Shown one piece after another: positions 1 through 7,171 of a stretch of DNA of 64,000 nt. The translations under genes were made by a program, and so were the position numbers. Numbering within the stretch: the first letter of the stretch is position 1; the number at the start of each line of letters is the position of its first letter. Origin of the DNA: Sphingomonas sp. UNC305MFCol5.2 (GTDB lineage: Bacteria > Pseudomonadota > Alphaproteobacteria > Sphingomonadales > Sphingomonadaceae); contig NZ_JOOE01000001.1 of assembly GCF_000712135.1 (NCBI RefSeq), positions 806,001 to 870,000 of the forward strand, given 5' to 3'. The notes beneath the pieces are model-generated. The model saw only the letters and a list, made by a program, of their open reading frames with translations. It was not told the origin of the DNA and made no database searches.

Positions 1-736
1 TCTTGGTCTCAAGGTCGAACACGCGCTGCGCCCGGGCATCGGGCTCGGTGATGTTGGCGAGGCTCAGCAGCTTGCCGATATAGGCGCGATACTGATTGCG
101 GATCGTCGCCATCTCCGGCTTGTCGGAGAGATAGTAATCGCGATCGGGCAGCCCGAGCCCGCCCTGCAGCACATAGGGCACATTGGTGTCGGGCCGGTCC
201 AGCGCTTGGCTGATGAACAGCCCGAACAGATTCCCGGTCTGGAAGTTGGTCGCGTTGAGCGGATCGACATCGGCGCGGATATTGGCGCCGAGCATCGCCG
301 ACAGTGCCTTCTTGTCCGCGAGCGCGGCGATCCCGTCCATCTCCGCGCCCAGCGGCGAAAGCGCGTGCTTCTCGATCGTGGCGGTATCGGTGAAGGCGCT
401 GTACCAATCGGCGATCCGGCGCTGATCGGTGCCCGGTGCGGCATTGGCCTTGAGCGCGGCCTGGATGATCGCGACGTTGTTCGCCTCGGCCTTGTTGTAG
501 ACCTCGAGGAATGCGCCGACGCTCGAGCGGTCGGCCGGAATCTCGGTCTTCGCGCGCCATCCGCCATTGGCGTGCTCTTCGAAGTCGTCGCCGGGGTTCA
601 CACCCTTGTTCAGCCCCGCGACGTCTATTCCGATGCCGGTGCCCGCGGTGGCCGCGGTGCCGTTGTCGGCCGGGGTTCCGGGCGTGCAGGCCGCGGTTGC
701 CAGAAGCAGGGCTAACAACGCTGCGCGAGTCGTCAC
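1..736 (-). CDS. M13 family metallopeptidase, N-terminal part (cut by window edge)
   Basis: The visible ~245 residues match the N-terminal part of M13 (neprilysin/PepO-like) zinc endopeptidases: after the leader come NPGDDFEEHANGGW, a helical region with DRSSVGAF and YNKAEANN, then the GLGLPDRDYYLS segment. The catalytic HExxH would lie beyond position 1 and is not visible. The start is a GTG at 734-736 preceded by a GGGAG-type ribosome site, and gives a leader (TTRAALLALLLATAAC) that looks like a lipoprotein signal with Cys at about residue 17, although the lipobox is not ideal. The product is therefore probably a periplasmic, membrane-anchored peptidase degrading peptides. It is divergent from the carboxylase operon that starts at 863. 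Family is secure; lipoprotein status is inferred. Confidence 0.85.
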   Translation of the reverse strand, partial: MTTRAALLALLLATAACTPGTPADNGTAATAGTGIGIDVAGLNKGVNPGDDFEEHANGGWRAKTEIPADRSSVGAFLEVYNKAEANNVAIIQAALKANAAPGTDQRRIADWYSAFTDTATIEKHALSPLGAEMDGIAALADKKALSAMLGANIRADVDPLNATNFQTGNLFGLFISQALDRPDTNVPYVLQGGLGLPDRDYYLSDKPEMATIRNQYRAYIGKLLSLANITEPDARAQRVFDLETK

Positions 737-759
737 GTTCGGGCTCTCCCTTTCAAGTC

Positions 760-791
760 CGTTCGTGCAGCGTGCTACTCTCGCACGAACG
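760..791. promoter_or_regulatory. Inverted repeat between divergent genes (candidate operator)
   Basis: CGTTCGTGC at 760-768 is matched by GCACGAACG at 783-791 with a 14-base spacer. It lies midway between the divergent peptidase (start 736) and carboxylase (start 863) genes, where a shared regulator could bind. It could also be a short mRNA hairpin. No regulator gene is adjacent. Confidence 0.3.
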
Positions 792-862
792 CGCGCGCCA
801 GTCTTCCCAAGCAGCGACACGCGGTGTAGGCAGGGAAAAACTAGGACAGGAAGGATGCCCTA

Positions 863-2500
863 ATGAGCGCTCCGGTGCTCGACAGCAAGGTATCGCCCGA
901 GGGAGAGGAATTTCGCGCCCGCGCCGCGCACAACCGTGCGCTGGCCGAGCGGCTGCGCACCGATGTCGCGAAAGCGGCGCTGGGCGGCTCCGAGAGTTCA
1001 CGCGAACGCCACACCAGCCGCGGTAAACTCCTGCCACGCGAACGCGTCGAACGGTTGCTCGATCCGGGCAGCCCGTTTCTCGAGATCGGCCAGCTCGCTG
1101 CGTGCGACATGTACGAAGGCGAGGTCCCCGGCGCGGGGATGATCGCGGGAATCGGCCGCGTCTCGGGTCGCACCTGCATGATCGTCTGCAACGACGCGAC
1201 GGTGAAGGGCGGGACCTATTACCCGATGACGGTCAAGAAGCATCTCCGTGCGCAGGAGATCGCCGAGGCCAACCGCCTGCCCTGCATCTATCTCGTCGAT
1301 TCGGGCGGCGCGAACCTGCCGCATCAGGCCGAGGTGTTCCCCGACCGCGACCATTTCGGGCGTATCTTCTTCAATCAGGCGAACATGTCGGCGCAGGGCA
1401 TTCCGCAGATCGCCTGCGTGATGGGCAGCTGCACCGCCGGCGGCGCCTATGTCCCCGCGATGAGCGACGAGAGCGTGATCGTCCGCAACCAGGGAACGAT
1501 CTTCCTCGCCGGCCCGCCGCTGGTGAAGGCGGCAACGGGCGAAGTGATCAGTGCCGAGGATCTCGGCGGCGGCGACCTGCACGGGCGCAAGTCCGGAGTG
1601 GTCGATCATGTCGCCGAGAATGACGAGCATGCGCTGACGATCGTCCGCGATATCGTTTCGCACCTCTCCTCTCCGTTCGCTTCGAGCGACGTCGAGAAGC
1701 GTGTCTCGACTTCGCTCGACACGAACGGGACCAAGGAGCCGAGACCACCAAAATATGACGTGGAAGAACTCTACGGCATCGTCCCCGAGGACGTCCGCGC
1801 GCCGTATGACGTGCACGAAGTGATCGCGCGGATCGTCGACGGCAGCGAGTTCCACGAGTTCAAGGCGCTCTACGGCACCTCGCTGGTCTGCGGCTTCGCG
1901 CATATCTGGGGCATGCCGGTCGGGATCATCGCCAATAACGGCATCCTGTTCTCGGAAAGCGCCCAGAAGGGCGCGCATTTCATCGAGCTCGCCTGCCAGC
2001 GGCGCATTCCCCTGCTGTTCCTCCAGAACATCTCGGGATTCATGGTCGGTGGCAAATACGAGGCCGAAGGCATTGCGAAACATGGCGCAAAGCTCGTCAC
2101 CGCGGTCGCCACCGCCACGGTGCCCAAGATCACCGTGCTGATCGGCGGCAGCTTCGGCGCGGGCAATTACGGGATGTGCGGGCGGGCTTATTCGCCACGC
2201 TTCCTCTTCTCCTGGCCCAATAGCCGCATCTCGGTGATGGGCGGCGAGCAGGCGGCGAGCGTGCTGGCGACGGTGCACCGCGATGCCGAGAAATGGACGC
2301 CCGAGGAAGCCGAGGCGTTCAAGGCGCCGATCCGCCAGCGCTACGAAGACGAAGGCAATCCGTGGCACGCCACCGCGCGGCTATGGGACGACGGCATCAT
2401 CGATCCGGCGCAGACGCGGGACGTGCTCGGGCTGGCACTGGCCGCGACGCTCAATGCGCCGATCCCGGACCGGCCGGCATTCGGCGTGTTCCGGATGTGA
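863..2500 (+). CDS. mccB: Acyl-CoA carboxylase beta subunit (carboxyltransferase), probably methylcrotonyl-CoA carboxylase
   Basis: Cytoplasmic carboxyltransferase that moves CO2 from biotin to an acyl-CoA; pairing with the alpha subunit at 4203 and a downstream MaoC gene suggests 3-methylcrotonyl-CoA carboxylase (leucine catabolism), though geranyl- or another acyl-CoA is possible. Both crotonase-fold halves are present, with glycine-rich oxyanion segments [16 protein letters not shown] in the N half and [16 protein letters not shown] in the C half. At 545 residues it is slightly longer than the usual ~535. Residues ~271-289, in the linker between the halves just before [14 protein letters not shown], are encoded by a palindromic repeat (1673-1728) that kept the frame. 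The ATG at 863 has GGAAGG eight bases upstream. Start of a forward operon later interrupted by the DUF559 insertion. Confidence 0.9.
   Translation: MSAPVLDSKVSPEGEEFRARAAHNRALAERLRTDVAKAALGGSESSRERHTSRGKLLPRERVERLLDPGSPFLEIGQLAACDMYEGEVPGAGMIAGIGRVSGRTCMIVCNDATVKGGTYYPMTVKKHLRAQEIAEANRLPCIYLVDSGGANLPHQAEVFPDRDHFGRIFFNQANMSAQGIPQIACVMGSCTAGGAYVPAMSDESVIVRNQGTIFLAGPPLVKAATGEVISAEDLGGGDLHGRKSGVVDHVAENDEHALTIVRDIVSHLSSPFASSDVEKRVSTSLDTNGTKEPRPPKYDVEELYGIVPEDVRAPYDVHEVIARIVDGSEFHEFKALYGTSLVCGFAHIWGMPVGIIANNGILFSESAQKGAHFIELACQRRIPLLFLQNISGFMVGGKYEAEGIAKHGAKLVTAVATATVPKITVLIGGSFGAGNYGMCGRAYSPRFLFSWPNSRISVMGGEQAASVLATVHRDAEKWTPEEAEAFKAPIRQRYEDEGNPWHATARLWDDGIIDPAQTRDVLGLALAATLNAPIPDRPAFGVFRM
1673..1728. 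repeat. Palindromic repeat inside the mccB coding sequence
   Basis: Two ~26-base arms lie almost back to back: the left arm opens CCGTTCGCTTCGAGCG and the right arm closes CGCTCGACACGAACGG. The same family occurs between genes at 41137-41214. The insert is in frame and encodes a hydrophilic stretch ([19 protein letters not shown]) in the variable linker between the two carboxyltransferase halves, so it is apparently tolerated. Confidence 0.8.
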
Positions 2501-2514
2501 TGGCCGGGCGTGTC

Positions 2515-2946
2515 TTATTCCTCCCCGAGCTTGTCTCGGGGAGGGGGACCGCCCGGCGCAGCCGGGTGGTGGAGGGGCAGGTGCGAACGCGCCCCCGCCA
2601 CTATCCCGCGCACGACCCCGTCGAGATCGCGAAGCACTTCGGCAGCGGGCACCCGGAACGTCGATATCCCGCTTGCGGCCAGCCAGCTGTCGCGGCGCAA
2701 ATCCCGGTCCGGCCGATCGCCGCGCGCATGCGCTTCGCCATCAACCTCGATCGCCAAGCACGCATCGCTGCAGTAAAAATCGAGACTGTAACCACCAGTC
2801 GGATGCTCGTGTCGAAACTTGAGGCCGCCTGGTCTTGTACGGAGCACTTGCCAGAGGAGCACTTCCGGCAGGCTCATCGCGCGGCGTCGCGCCCGACTCT
2901 GCCGGACGGCGTGACGATTTCCCCTTGGCGATCGATCCTTGAACAT
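2515..2946 (-). CDS. DUF559 (Vsr/PD-(D/E)XK-like) endonuclease-domain protein
   Basis: A 143-residue protein with the DUF559 pattern: PEVLLWQVLR (E28), FRHEHP, SLDFYC (D56), AIEVDGEAH (E67, D69, H73), DRDLRRDSWL and FRVPAAEVLRD. The family is related to very-short-patch-repair nucleases; its biochemical role is not established. The start is the ATG at 2944-2946, directly at the end of the right repeat, whose GGAGGG lies eight bases upstream and would be the ribosome site. Residues ~120-143 and the TAA stop fall in the left repeat. A later ATG at 2877 would remove a basic N-terminal segment. Opposite in direction to the carboxylase operon around it. Host DNA maintenance, or movement of the flanking repeats, are both unproven options. 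Confidence 0.82.
   Translation of the reverse strand: MFKDRSPRGNRHAVRQSRARRRAMSLPEVLLWQVLRTRPGGLKFRHEHPTGGYSLDFYCSDACLAIEVDGEAHARGDRPDRDLRRDSWLAASGISTFRVPAAEVLRDLDGVVRGIVAGARSHLPLHHPAAPGGPPPRDKLGEE
2517..2590. repeat. Left REP-like repeat of the DUF559 cassette
   Basis: Carries the exact partner of the right arm (2517-2550), then a CCCGGC-GCA-GCCGGG hairpin and a GGTGGAGGGGCAGG block. The reverse strand encodes the C-terminal ~24 residues and the stop of the DUF559 gene. Confidence 0.8.
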
Positions 2947-3008
2947 CGCTCCTGCCCTCCACCAAGCTTCGCATGGTCCCCCTCCCCGAGACAAGCTCGG
3001 GGAGGAAT
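2947..3008. repeat. Right REP-like repeat of the DUF559 cassette
   Basis: The 34-base arm 2975-3008 is the exact reverse complement of 2517-2550. Internally (2947-2974) there is a second small hairpin and a GGTGGAGGGCAGG block on the reverse strand, which provides the likely ribosome site of the DUF559 gene. Confidence 0.8.
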
Positions 3009-3023
3009 TGAAAGAGCCCAGCC

Positions 3024-3503
3024 ATGATCCTTCTCCCCGTTCTTCTCGCACTCCAGACCACTCCCGTCGCGCCGATCGTGAAGGGCACGGCCCTGCCCCC
3101 GCCCGCTTCCGAGGAGGCCGCGGTGCTCGCCCCGATCAACGGGCTGTTCGCCGCGATCGCCGCGCGCGACGGACAGGCAGCGCTGCCCTTCGTCCGCGCC
3201 GAGGGGCGTGCCACGGCCGCCGGCAACAAGCCCGACGGCACGCCCATGGTGAACAGCCGCAGCTGGGCCGATTTTGCCGCCGCGCTTAAGCCGGGTGCGG
3301 AGCGCTTCGAGGAACGGATGCCCAGTCCGGCGATCGAAGTCGATGGCGACATCGCGATGGCCTGGGGCGACTATGTCTTCCTGGTCGACGGCAAGGTGGT
3401 CCATTGCGGCGTCAACCACTTCGACCTCGTCCGCGAGAACGATGCGTGGAAGGTGTTGAACGTTACCTGGTCGCGCCGCACCACGGGGTGCCCCGGCCAA
3501 TGA
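3024..3503 (+). CDS. NTF2-like / SnoaL-type small protein
   Basis: A 159-residue protein with the nuclear-transport-factor-2 fold pattern seen in DUF4440/SnoaL proteins: INGLFAAIAARDGQAALPFV near the N terminus, a central variable region (RSWADFAAALKPG), then IEVDGDIAMAWGDYVFLVDGKVVHCGVNHFDLV and a final AWKVLNVTW strand. The hydrophobic start MILLPVLLALQTTP may be a weak signal peptide, giving a periplasmic protein. Its TGA overlaps the next ATG (ATGA), so it is translationally coupled to the DUF3088 gene in the carboxylase operon. The substrate is unknown. Its first bases lie just beyond the right repeat of the DUF559 cassette, so its expression may have changed after the insertion. Confidence 0.75.
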   Translation: MILLPVLLALQTTPVAPIVKGTALPPPASEEAAVLAPINGLFAAIAARDGQAALPFVRAEGRATAAGNKPDGTPMVNSRSWADFAAALKPGAERFEERMPSPAIEVDGDIAMAWGDYVFLVDGKVVHCGVNHFDLVRENDAWKVLNVTWSRRTTGCPGQ

Positions 3504-3808
3504 GCCGCGACACGCTCTTTCTGCTCGAGCACGAATTCGCCGATCCCGCGCTGGGCGGTGAACGCGTCTTCTATTGCAAGGACTGCATGACGATCGAAGG
3601 CCTGCTCGCGGCCTTTCCCGATCGCGCCGCCAGTATCGACGTGGTCCGCGTGCCATGGCCGCGCCCACGCGCGGCAGTTATCGCGGCGATCGGCGAGGCG
3701 AACCAGAACCTGCCGGCGCTGGTGTGGGAGGGCGGTTTCGTCAACGAAATCGAGGCGTTGCTCGCCACGCTCGCCGAGCGCAATGGCTTTCCGGAGCGGC
3801 ATCCATGA
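3500..3808 (+). CDS. DUF3088 domain protein
   Basis: 102 residues. Recognised from RDTLFLLEHEFADP, FYCKDCMTIEGLLAAFP, VVRVPWPRPRAAVIAAIGE, NQNLPALVW and the ending LAERNGFPERHP, which follow the DUF3088 pattern. The CKDC pair and a layout resembling a thioredoxin/glutaredoxin fold suggest a small redox-like domain, but no activity is known. The start at 3500 overlaps the previous stop by four bases (ATGA), and its own stop overlaps the next start the same way. It is thus a tightly coupled member of the carboxylase operon. Confidence 0.75.
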   Translation: MSRDTLFLLEHEFADPALGGERVFYCKDCMTIEGLLAAFPDRAASIDVVRVPWPRPRAAVIAAIGEANQNLPALVWEGGFVNEIEALLATLAERNGFPERHP

Positions 3809-4206
3809 TCCTCGAAGGCGAAGGCAGGGCGCCGATCGCGCAGCCGAGCGAGGCCCAGATTCGCGATCTGGTGACTTCGCTCGCGTCGCCCGGTCTCAGC
3901 TTCGCTTCACTCACCGACGAAGCGGGCAATTACCTCCAGGTCGCCGGCGGCCGCCCATGGTGCGTGGTGGAAAAGCGCGAGGTTTCGCCGCTCCGCCATT
4001 GGCGTGCACACACCGAATCCGGGCGCCGCCCCTATGCGGACGGCGCGAAGATCCGCTCGAAAGCCGGCGAGATCGTGCTTCGAGCGGATGAATGGATTCT
4101 CCTGAAGCAGGCTACGGACCTTTTTGCCGCATTCTCCGCGCGCAAGGCATTTCCCGACTTCGTTCGGTGGCGCTCGATGAACTCCACGCTAGGGCTTCCC
4201 GAATGA
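3805..4206 (+). CDS. Uncharacterised protein coupled to the carboxylase alpha subunit
   Basis: 133 residues, not recognised. Visible features are an N-terminal segment with EAQIRDLVTSLASPG, a probable beta region (SFASLTDEAGNYLQVAGG, PWCVVEKRE), a Trp-rich stretch ending in WRAHTE, and a C-terminal helix LRADEWILLKQATDLFAAF. No signal peptide or membrane segment. The beta-rich layout recalls small immunity-type domains, but I would not assign one. ATGA overlaps on both sides tie it to DUF3088 and to the alpha subunit, so it is co-translated with mccA. Confidence 0.65.
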   Translation: MILEGEGRAPIAQPSEAQIRDLVTSLASPGLSFASLTDEAGNYLQVAGGRPWCVVEKREVSPLRHWRAHTESGRRPYADGAKIRSKAGEIVLRADEWILLKQATDLFAAFSARKAFPDFVRWRSMNSTLGLPE

Positions 4207-6158
4207 TTAAATCGCTTCTCATCGCCAATCGCGGCGAGATCGCCTGCCGCATCGTCCGCACCGCGCGGGCAATGGGCATCCGCACGGTCGCGGTCTATTC
4301 GGATGCCGACGCGAAGGCCCTGCACGTGCGGCAGGCCGACCAGGCCGTGCATATCGGCCCCTCGCCGGCGCGCGAGAGCTATCTGGTGGCTGAGAAGATC
4401 ATCGCCGCGGCGAAGGCTACGGGCGCCGAGGCCATCCATCCCGGCTATGGCTTCCTCTCGGAAAATGCCGATTTCGCGCAGGCGGTGATCGATGCAGGGC
4501 TGGTCTGGGTCGGCCCCAGGCCCGAAAGCATCCGCGCAATGGGCCTCAAGGATGCCGCCAAGGCGCGGATGATCGCCGCCGGGGTGCCGGTGACGCCGGG
4601 CTATCTCGGCGAAGACCAGTCGCCCGAACGGCTCAGGTCCGAAGCCGACGCGATCGGCTATCCGGTGCTGATCAAGGCAGTGGCGGGCGGCGGCGGCAAG
4701 GGCATGCGCCGCGTCGATGCGGCCGCGGATTTCGACGACGCGCTCGCCAGTTGCCAGCGCGAGGCCGCCTCGTCGTTCGGCGACGATCGCGTGCTGCTCG
4801 AGAAGTACATCCTGTCGCCGCGCCACATCGAAGTGCAGGTGTTCGGCGACAGCCACGGCAATGTCGTCCACCTGTTCGAGCGCGACTGCTCGCTCCAGCG
4901 CCGCCACCAGAAAGTGATCGAGGAAGCCCCTGCCCCCGGCATGGACGAAGCGACGCGCGAGGCGATCTGCGCGGCTGCGGTGCGCGCGGCAAAGGCAGTC
5001 GACTATGTCGGCGCCGGAACGATCGAATTCATCGCCGACGCCAGCGAAGGCCTGCGCGCCGACCGCATCTGGTTCATGGAGATGAACACAAGGCTGCAGG
5101 TCGAGCATCCGGTGACCGAGGAGATCACCGGGCAGGATCTGGTCGAATGGCAATTGCGCGTCGCGTCTGGCGAGGTATTGCCGAAGCGGCAGGACGAACT
5201 CTCGATCAACGGCTGGGCGATGGAAGCGCGGTTGTACGCCGAGGATCCGGCCAAGGATTTTCTACCCAGCGTTGGTCGGCTCGATTTTTTCGATATCGGC
5301 GAGGAGCATCTCGTCCGGATCGAAACGGGCGTCGCGCTTGGCGGCGAAATTTCTCCTTTCTATGATCCGATGATCGCCAAGATCGTGAGCCATGGCGGCT
5401 CCCGCGCTAGTGCCGCGCGAACCCTGCGCACGGCTTGCCACAACACCATCATAGCGCCGGTGAAGACCAATGCGGCCTTCCTCGCGCGCTGCCTTTCGGC
5501 CCCCGATTTCCTGGACGGCGATCTCGATACAGGCTTTATCGGCCGGCACGAGACTGCCCTGACCGGACCGGGGACACCTTCCCAGGCTGTGGTCGAATCC
5601 GCCGCGATGGCGGTGCTGTATGACGAGATGGGCGATGCCGAATCCGTCCAGCTCTGGCGCTACGAGAGTCGTCGGGAGCCCCGGCCTTATCCCGGCTCAG
5701 CGTGGCGCAGCCTTGCCGGGTTCCGCGCCAATGCTTCGCCACGCATGCGGATCGGGCTGCGCCATGACGGTCAAAGCTATGTGCTTCATCGTCCCGTCGA
5801 GAAGTCGGCGAGATTGTCGACCATCATCAAGGGCGATCAGATACTGGTGACGGACATGGGAGAAAGTTTCCTGTTCCGTCGCGAGCGCACCGATGGGGCT
5901 GCGGGCGCAAGTGTTGCCGACGGCGCGATCCTAGCCCCGATGCCCGGCCGCATCACCGCCATTGAAGCTTCGGCGGGCGATACGGTGGTCAAGGGTCAGC
6001 GCCTCGTCACGCTCGAGGCGATGAAGATGGAGCACGGCCTCGTCGCGCCGTTCGATGGTATCATTGCCGAGCTCAACGCCACGGCGGACGCACAGGTGAG
6101 CGAAGGCACGCTACTGGTGAAGGTGGAGCGCGCTGCCCGAAACAATCCGTCACCCTGA
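4203..6158 (+). CDS. mccA: Acyl-CoA carboxylase alpha subunit (biotin carboxylase + biotin carrier), probably methylcrotonyl-CoA carboxylase
   Basis: 651 residues. Biotin carboxylase N domain (KSLLIANRGEIACRIVRTA), ATP-grasp domain with the glycine-rich loop KAVAGGGGKGMRRV, the metal/ATP segment MEMNTRLQVEHPVTE, and a C-terminal biotinyl domain with EAMKMEHG, where the Lys of AMKM is biotinylated. It carboxylates biotin with ATP and bicarbonate and hands CO2 to the beta subunit (863-2500). The start ATG overlaps the preceding stop. The last codons (NNPSP) and the TGA lie inside a REP-type palindrome (6147-6174), so the natural C terminus has probably been reshaped by a repeat. Substrate inferred from gene context. 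Confidence 0.9.
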   Translation: MIKSLLIANRGEIACRIVRTARAMGIRTVAVYSDADAKALHVRQADQAVHIGPSPARESYLVAEKIIAAAKATGAEAIHPGYGFLSENADFAQAVIDAGLVWVGPRPESIRAMGLKDAAKARMIAAGVPVTPGYLGEDQSPERLRSEADAIGYPVLIKAVAGGGGKGMRRVDAAADFDDALASCQREAASSFGDDRVLLEKYILSPRHIEVQVFGDSHGNVVHLFERDCSLQRRHQKVIEEAPAPGMDEATREAICAAAVRAAKAVDYVGAGTIEFIADASEGLRADRIWFMEMNTRLQVEHPVTEEITGQDLVEWQLRVASGEVLPKRQDELSINGWAMEARLYAEDPAKDFLPSVGRLDFFDIGEEHLVRIETGVALGGEISPFYDPMIAKIVSHGGSRASAARTLRTACHNTIIAPVKTNAAFLARCLSAPDFLDGDLDTGFIGRHETALTGPGTPSQAVVESAAMAVLYDEMGDAESVQLWRYESRREPRPYPGSAWRSLAGFRANASPRMRIGLRHDGQSYVLHRPVEKSARLSTIIKGDQILVTDMGESFLFRRERTDGAAGASVADGAILAPMPGRITAIEASAGDTVVKGQRLVTLEAMKMEHGLVAPFDGIIAELNATADAQVSEGTLLVKVERAARNNPSP

Positions 6159-6238
6159 ACTTGTTTCAGGGTCCATAGTGCAGCAAGCGACGCCACCCAG
6201 ATGGAGAGTTGGATGCTGAAACAAGTTCAGCATGACGG
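6147..6238. repeat. Inverted pair of REP-like hairpins after mccA
   Basis: Left hairpin 6147-6174 (CCCTGAACTTGTTTCAGGG core), right hairpin 6211-6238, whose reverse complement has the core ATGCTGAACTTGTTTCAGCA(T). The arms differ at stem bases on both sides so that pairing is kept, which points to selection on the hairpin. The left copy contains the mccA stop codon; the right ends just before the next gene. Confidence 0.8.
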
Positions 6239-6245
6239 GAATGGA

Positions 6246-6713
6246 ATGACGGCTGGCCTGGCAATGCGCCCGGCGACGCGCGACGATCTGCCCGGCATCG
6301 TCGCGCTGCTCTGGGACGACGAGACCGCGCGCCATCGCGAGGACCCCAGCGAGCCGCTCGACCCGCGCTATGTCACCGCGTTCGAGGCGATCGACGCGGA
6401 TCCCAACCAGATCCTCGTCGCCGCCGAACGCGACGGGCGTCTCGTCGGAACGATGCAGCTGAGCTTTCTTCCCGGCCTGTCCTTCCGTGGATCGTGGCGC
6501 GGACTCATCGAAGCGGTGCGGATCGCCGGCGACCTGCGCGGCCAGCGGCTCGGCGAGGCGATGATCCTGTGGGCTATCGAGCAATGCCGGGCGCGCGATT
6601 GCAAGCTGGTCCAGCTCACTTCCACTGCGACGCGCACCGCGGCGCACCGCTTCTACGCGCGGCTCGGCTTCGTCCAGAGCCATGTTGGCATGAAACTCCA
6701 TCTGAGGGACTGA
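6246..6713 (+). CDS. GNAT family N-acetyltransferase
   Basis: 155 residues with the GNAT core: MRPATRDDLPGIVALLW (strand and helix 1), ILVAAERDGRLVGTMQLSFLPG, the acetyl-CoA pyrophosphate loop region RIAGDLRGQRLGEAMILWAI (R/QxxGxG/A-like), then CKLVQLTSTATRTAAHRFYARLGFV. It transfers an acetyl group to an unknown amine. I chose ATG 6246; upstream codons from 6201 would be read from the REP repeat and are probably not part of the protein. MRPA at 6264 is another possible start. It follows the carboxylase alpha gene and precedes the MaoC gene by two bases. Confidence 0.85.
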   Translation: MTAGLAMRPATRDDLPGIVALLWDDETARHREDPSEPLDPRYVTAFEAIDADPNQILVAAERDGRLVGTMQLSFLPGLSFRGSWRGLIEAVRIAGDLRGQRLGEAMILWAIEQCRARDCKLVQLTSTATRTAAHRFYARLGFVQSHVGMKLHLRD

Positions 6714-6715
6714 AC

Positions 6716-7171
6716 ATGGCCGGACGCTTCTTCGACGAATGGCAGGTCGGTGACCGGATCGAGCACGATCTGCGCCGCACCGTGACCGAGACCGACAATC
6801 TCCTCTTCTCCACGCTCACGCACAACACCCAGCCGCTCCACATCGATGCCGAGGCGGCGAAGGCGAGCGAGTTCGGGCAGATCCTCGTCAACGGCACCTT
6901 CACCTTCAGCCTGATGGTCGGGATCACGGTGGGCGACACCACTGCGGGAACGCTCGTCGCCAATCTCGGTTACGACAGACTGGTGATGCCCAAGCCCGTC
7001 TTCCTCGGCGACACGCTGCACGCCTCTTCCGAAGTGACCGAGCTGCGGCCGAGCAAGTCGCGGCCCGGCCAGGGGATCGTCACCTGGCGGCACCAGATGC
7101 ACAACCAGCGCGATGAACTGGTCTGCGAATGCCTGCGCTCGGCATTGCTGCGGAGCCGTGCGGCGGCGTGA
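6716..7171 (+). CDS. MaoC-like hot-dog dehydratase
   Basis: 151 residues with the MaoC/R-hydratase pattern: FFDEWQVGDRIEHDLRRTVTETDNLLFSTLTHNTQPLHID, where the D...H-type hydratase residues (TETDN, HNTQPLH) sit, then GQILVNGTFTFSLMVGI and GDTLHASSEV. Such proteins hydrate enoyl-CoA esters; beside a carboxylase that makes an unsaturated dicarboxyl-CoA (methylglutaconyl-CoA) a hydratase role is plausible but inferred. The stop overlaps the GTG start of the following oxidase (GTGA), indicating coupling. Confidence 0.82.
   Translation: MAGRFFDEWQVGDRIEHDLRRTVTETDNLLFSTLTHNTQPLHIDAEAAKASEFGQILVNGTFTFSLMVGITVGDTTAGTLVANLGYDRLVMPKPVFLGDTLHASSEVTELRPSKSRPGQGIVTWRHQMHNQRDELVCECLRSALLRSRAAA

Larger units (their letters stand above)
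2517..3008. mobile_element. REP-bounded DUF559 cassette (candidate mobile module)
   Basis: Perfect 34-base inverted repeats at 2517-2550 and 2975-3008 enclose one reversed gene (2515-2946). Each arm holds the hairpin CTCCCCGAGCTTGTCTCGGG(GAG) followed inward by GGGGGACC, a second short hairpin and a related GGTGGAGGG(G)CAGG block. The cassette begins 17 bases after the mccB stop and ends 15 bases before the next forward gene, so it lies inside an otherwise closely packed operon and in the opposite direction. No target-site duplication is evident. That it moves as a unit is inference. Confidence 0.55.

Noticed and set aside
998..2368. 456-codon reverse frame in the carboxylase beta gene
   Set aside because: Antisense shadow; the forward frame has clear carboxyltransferase motifs.
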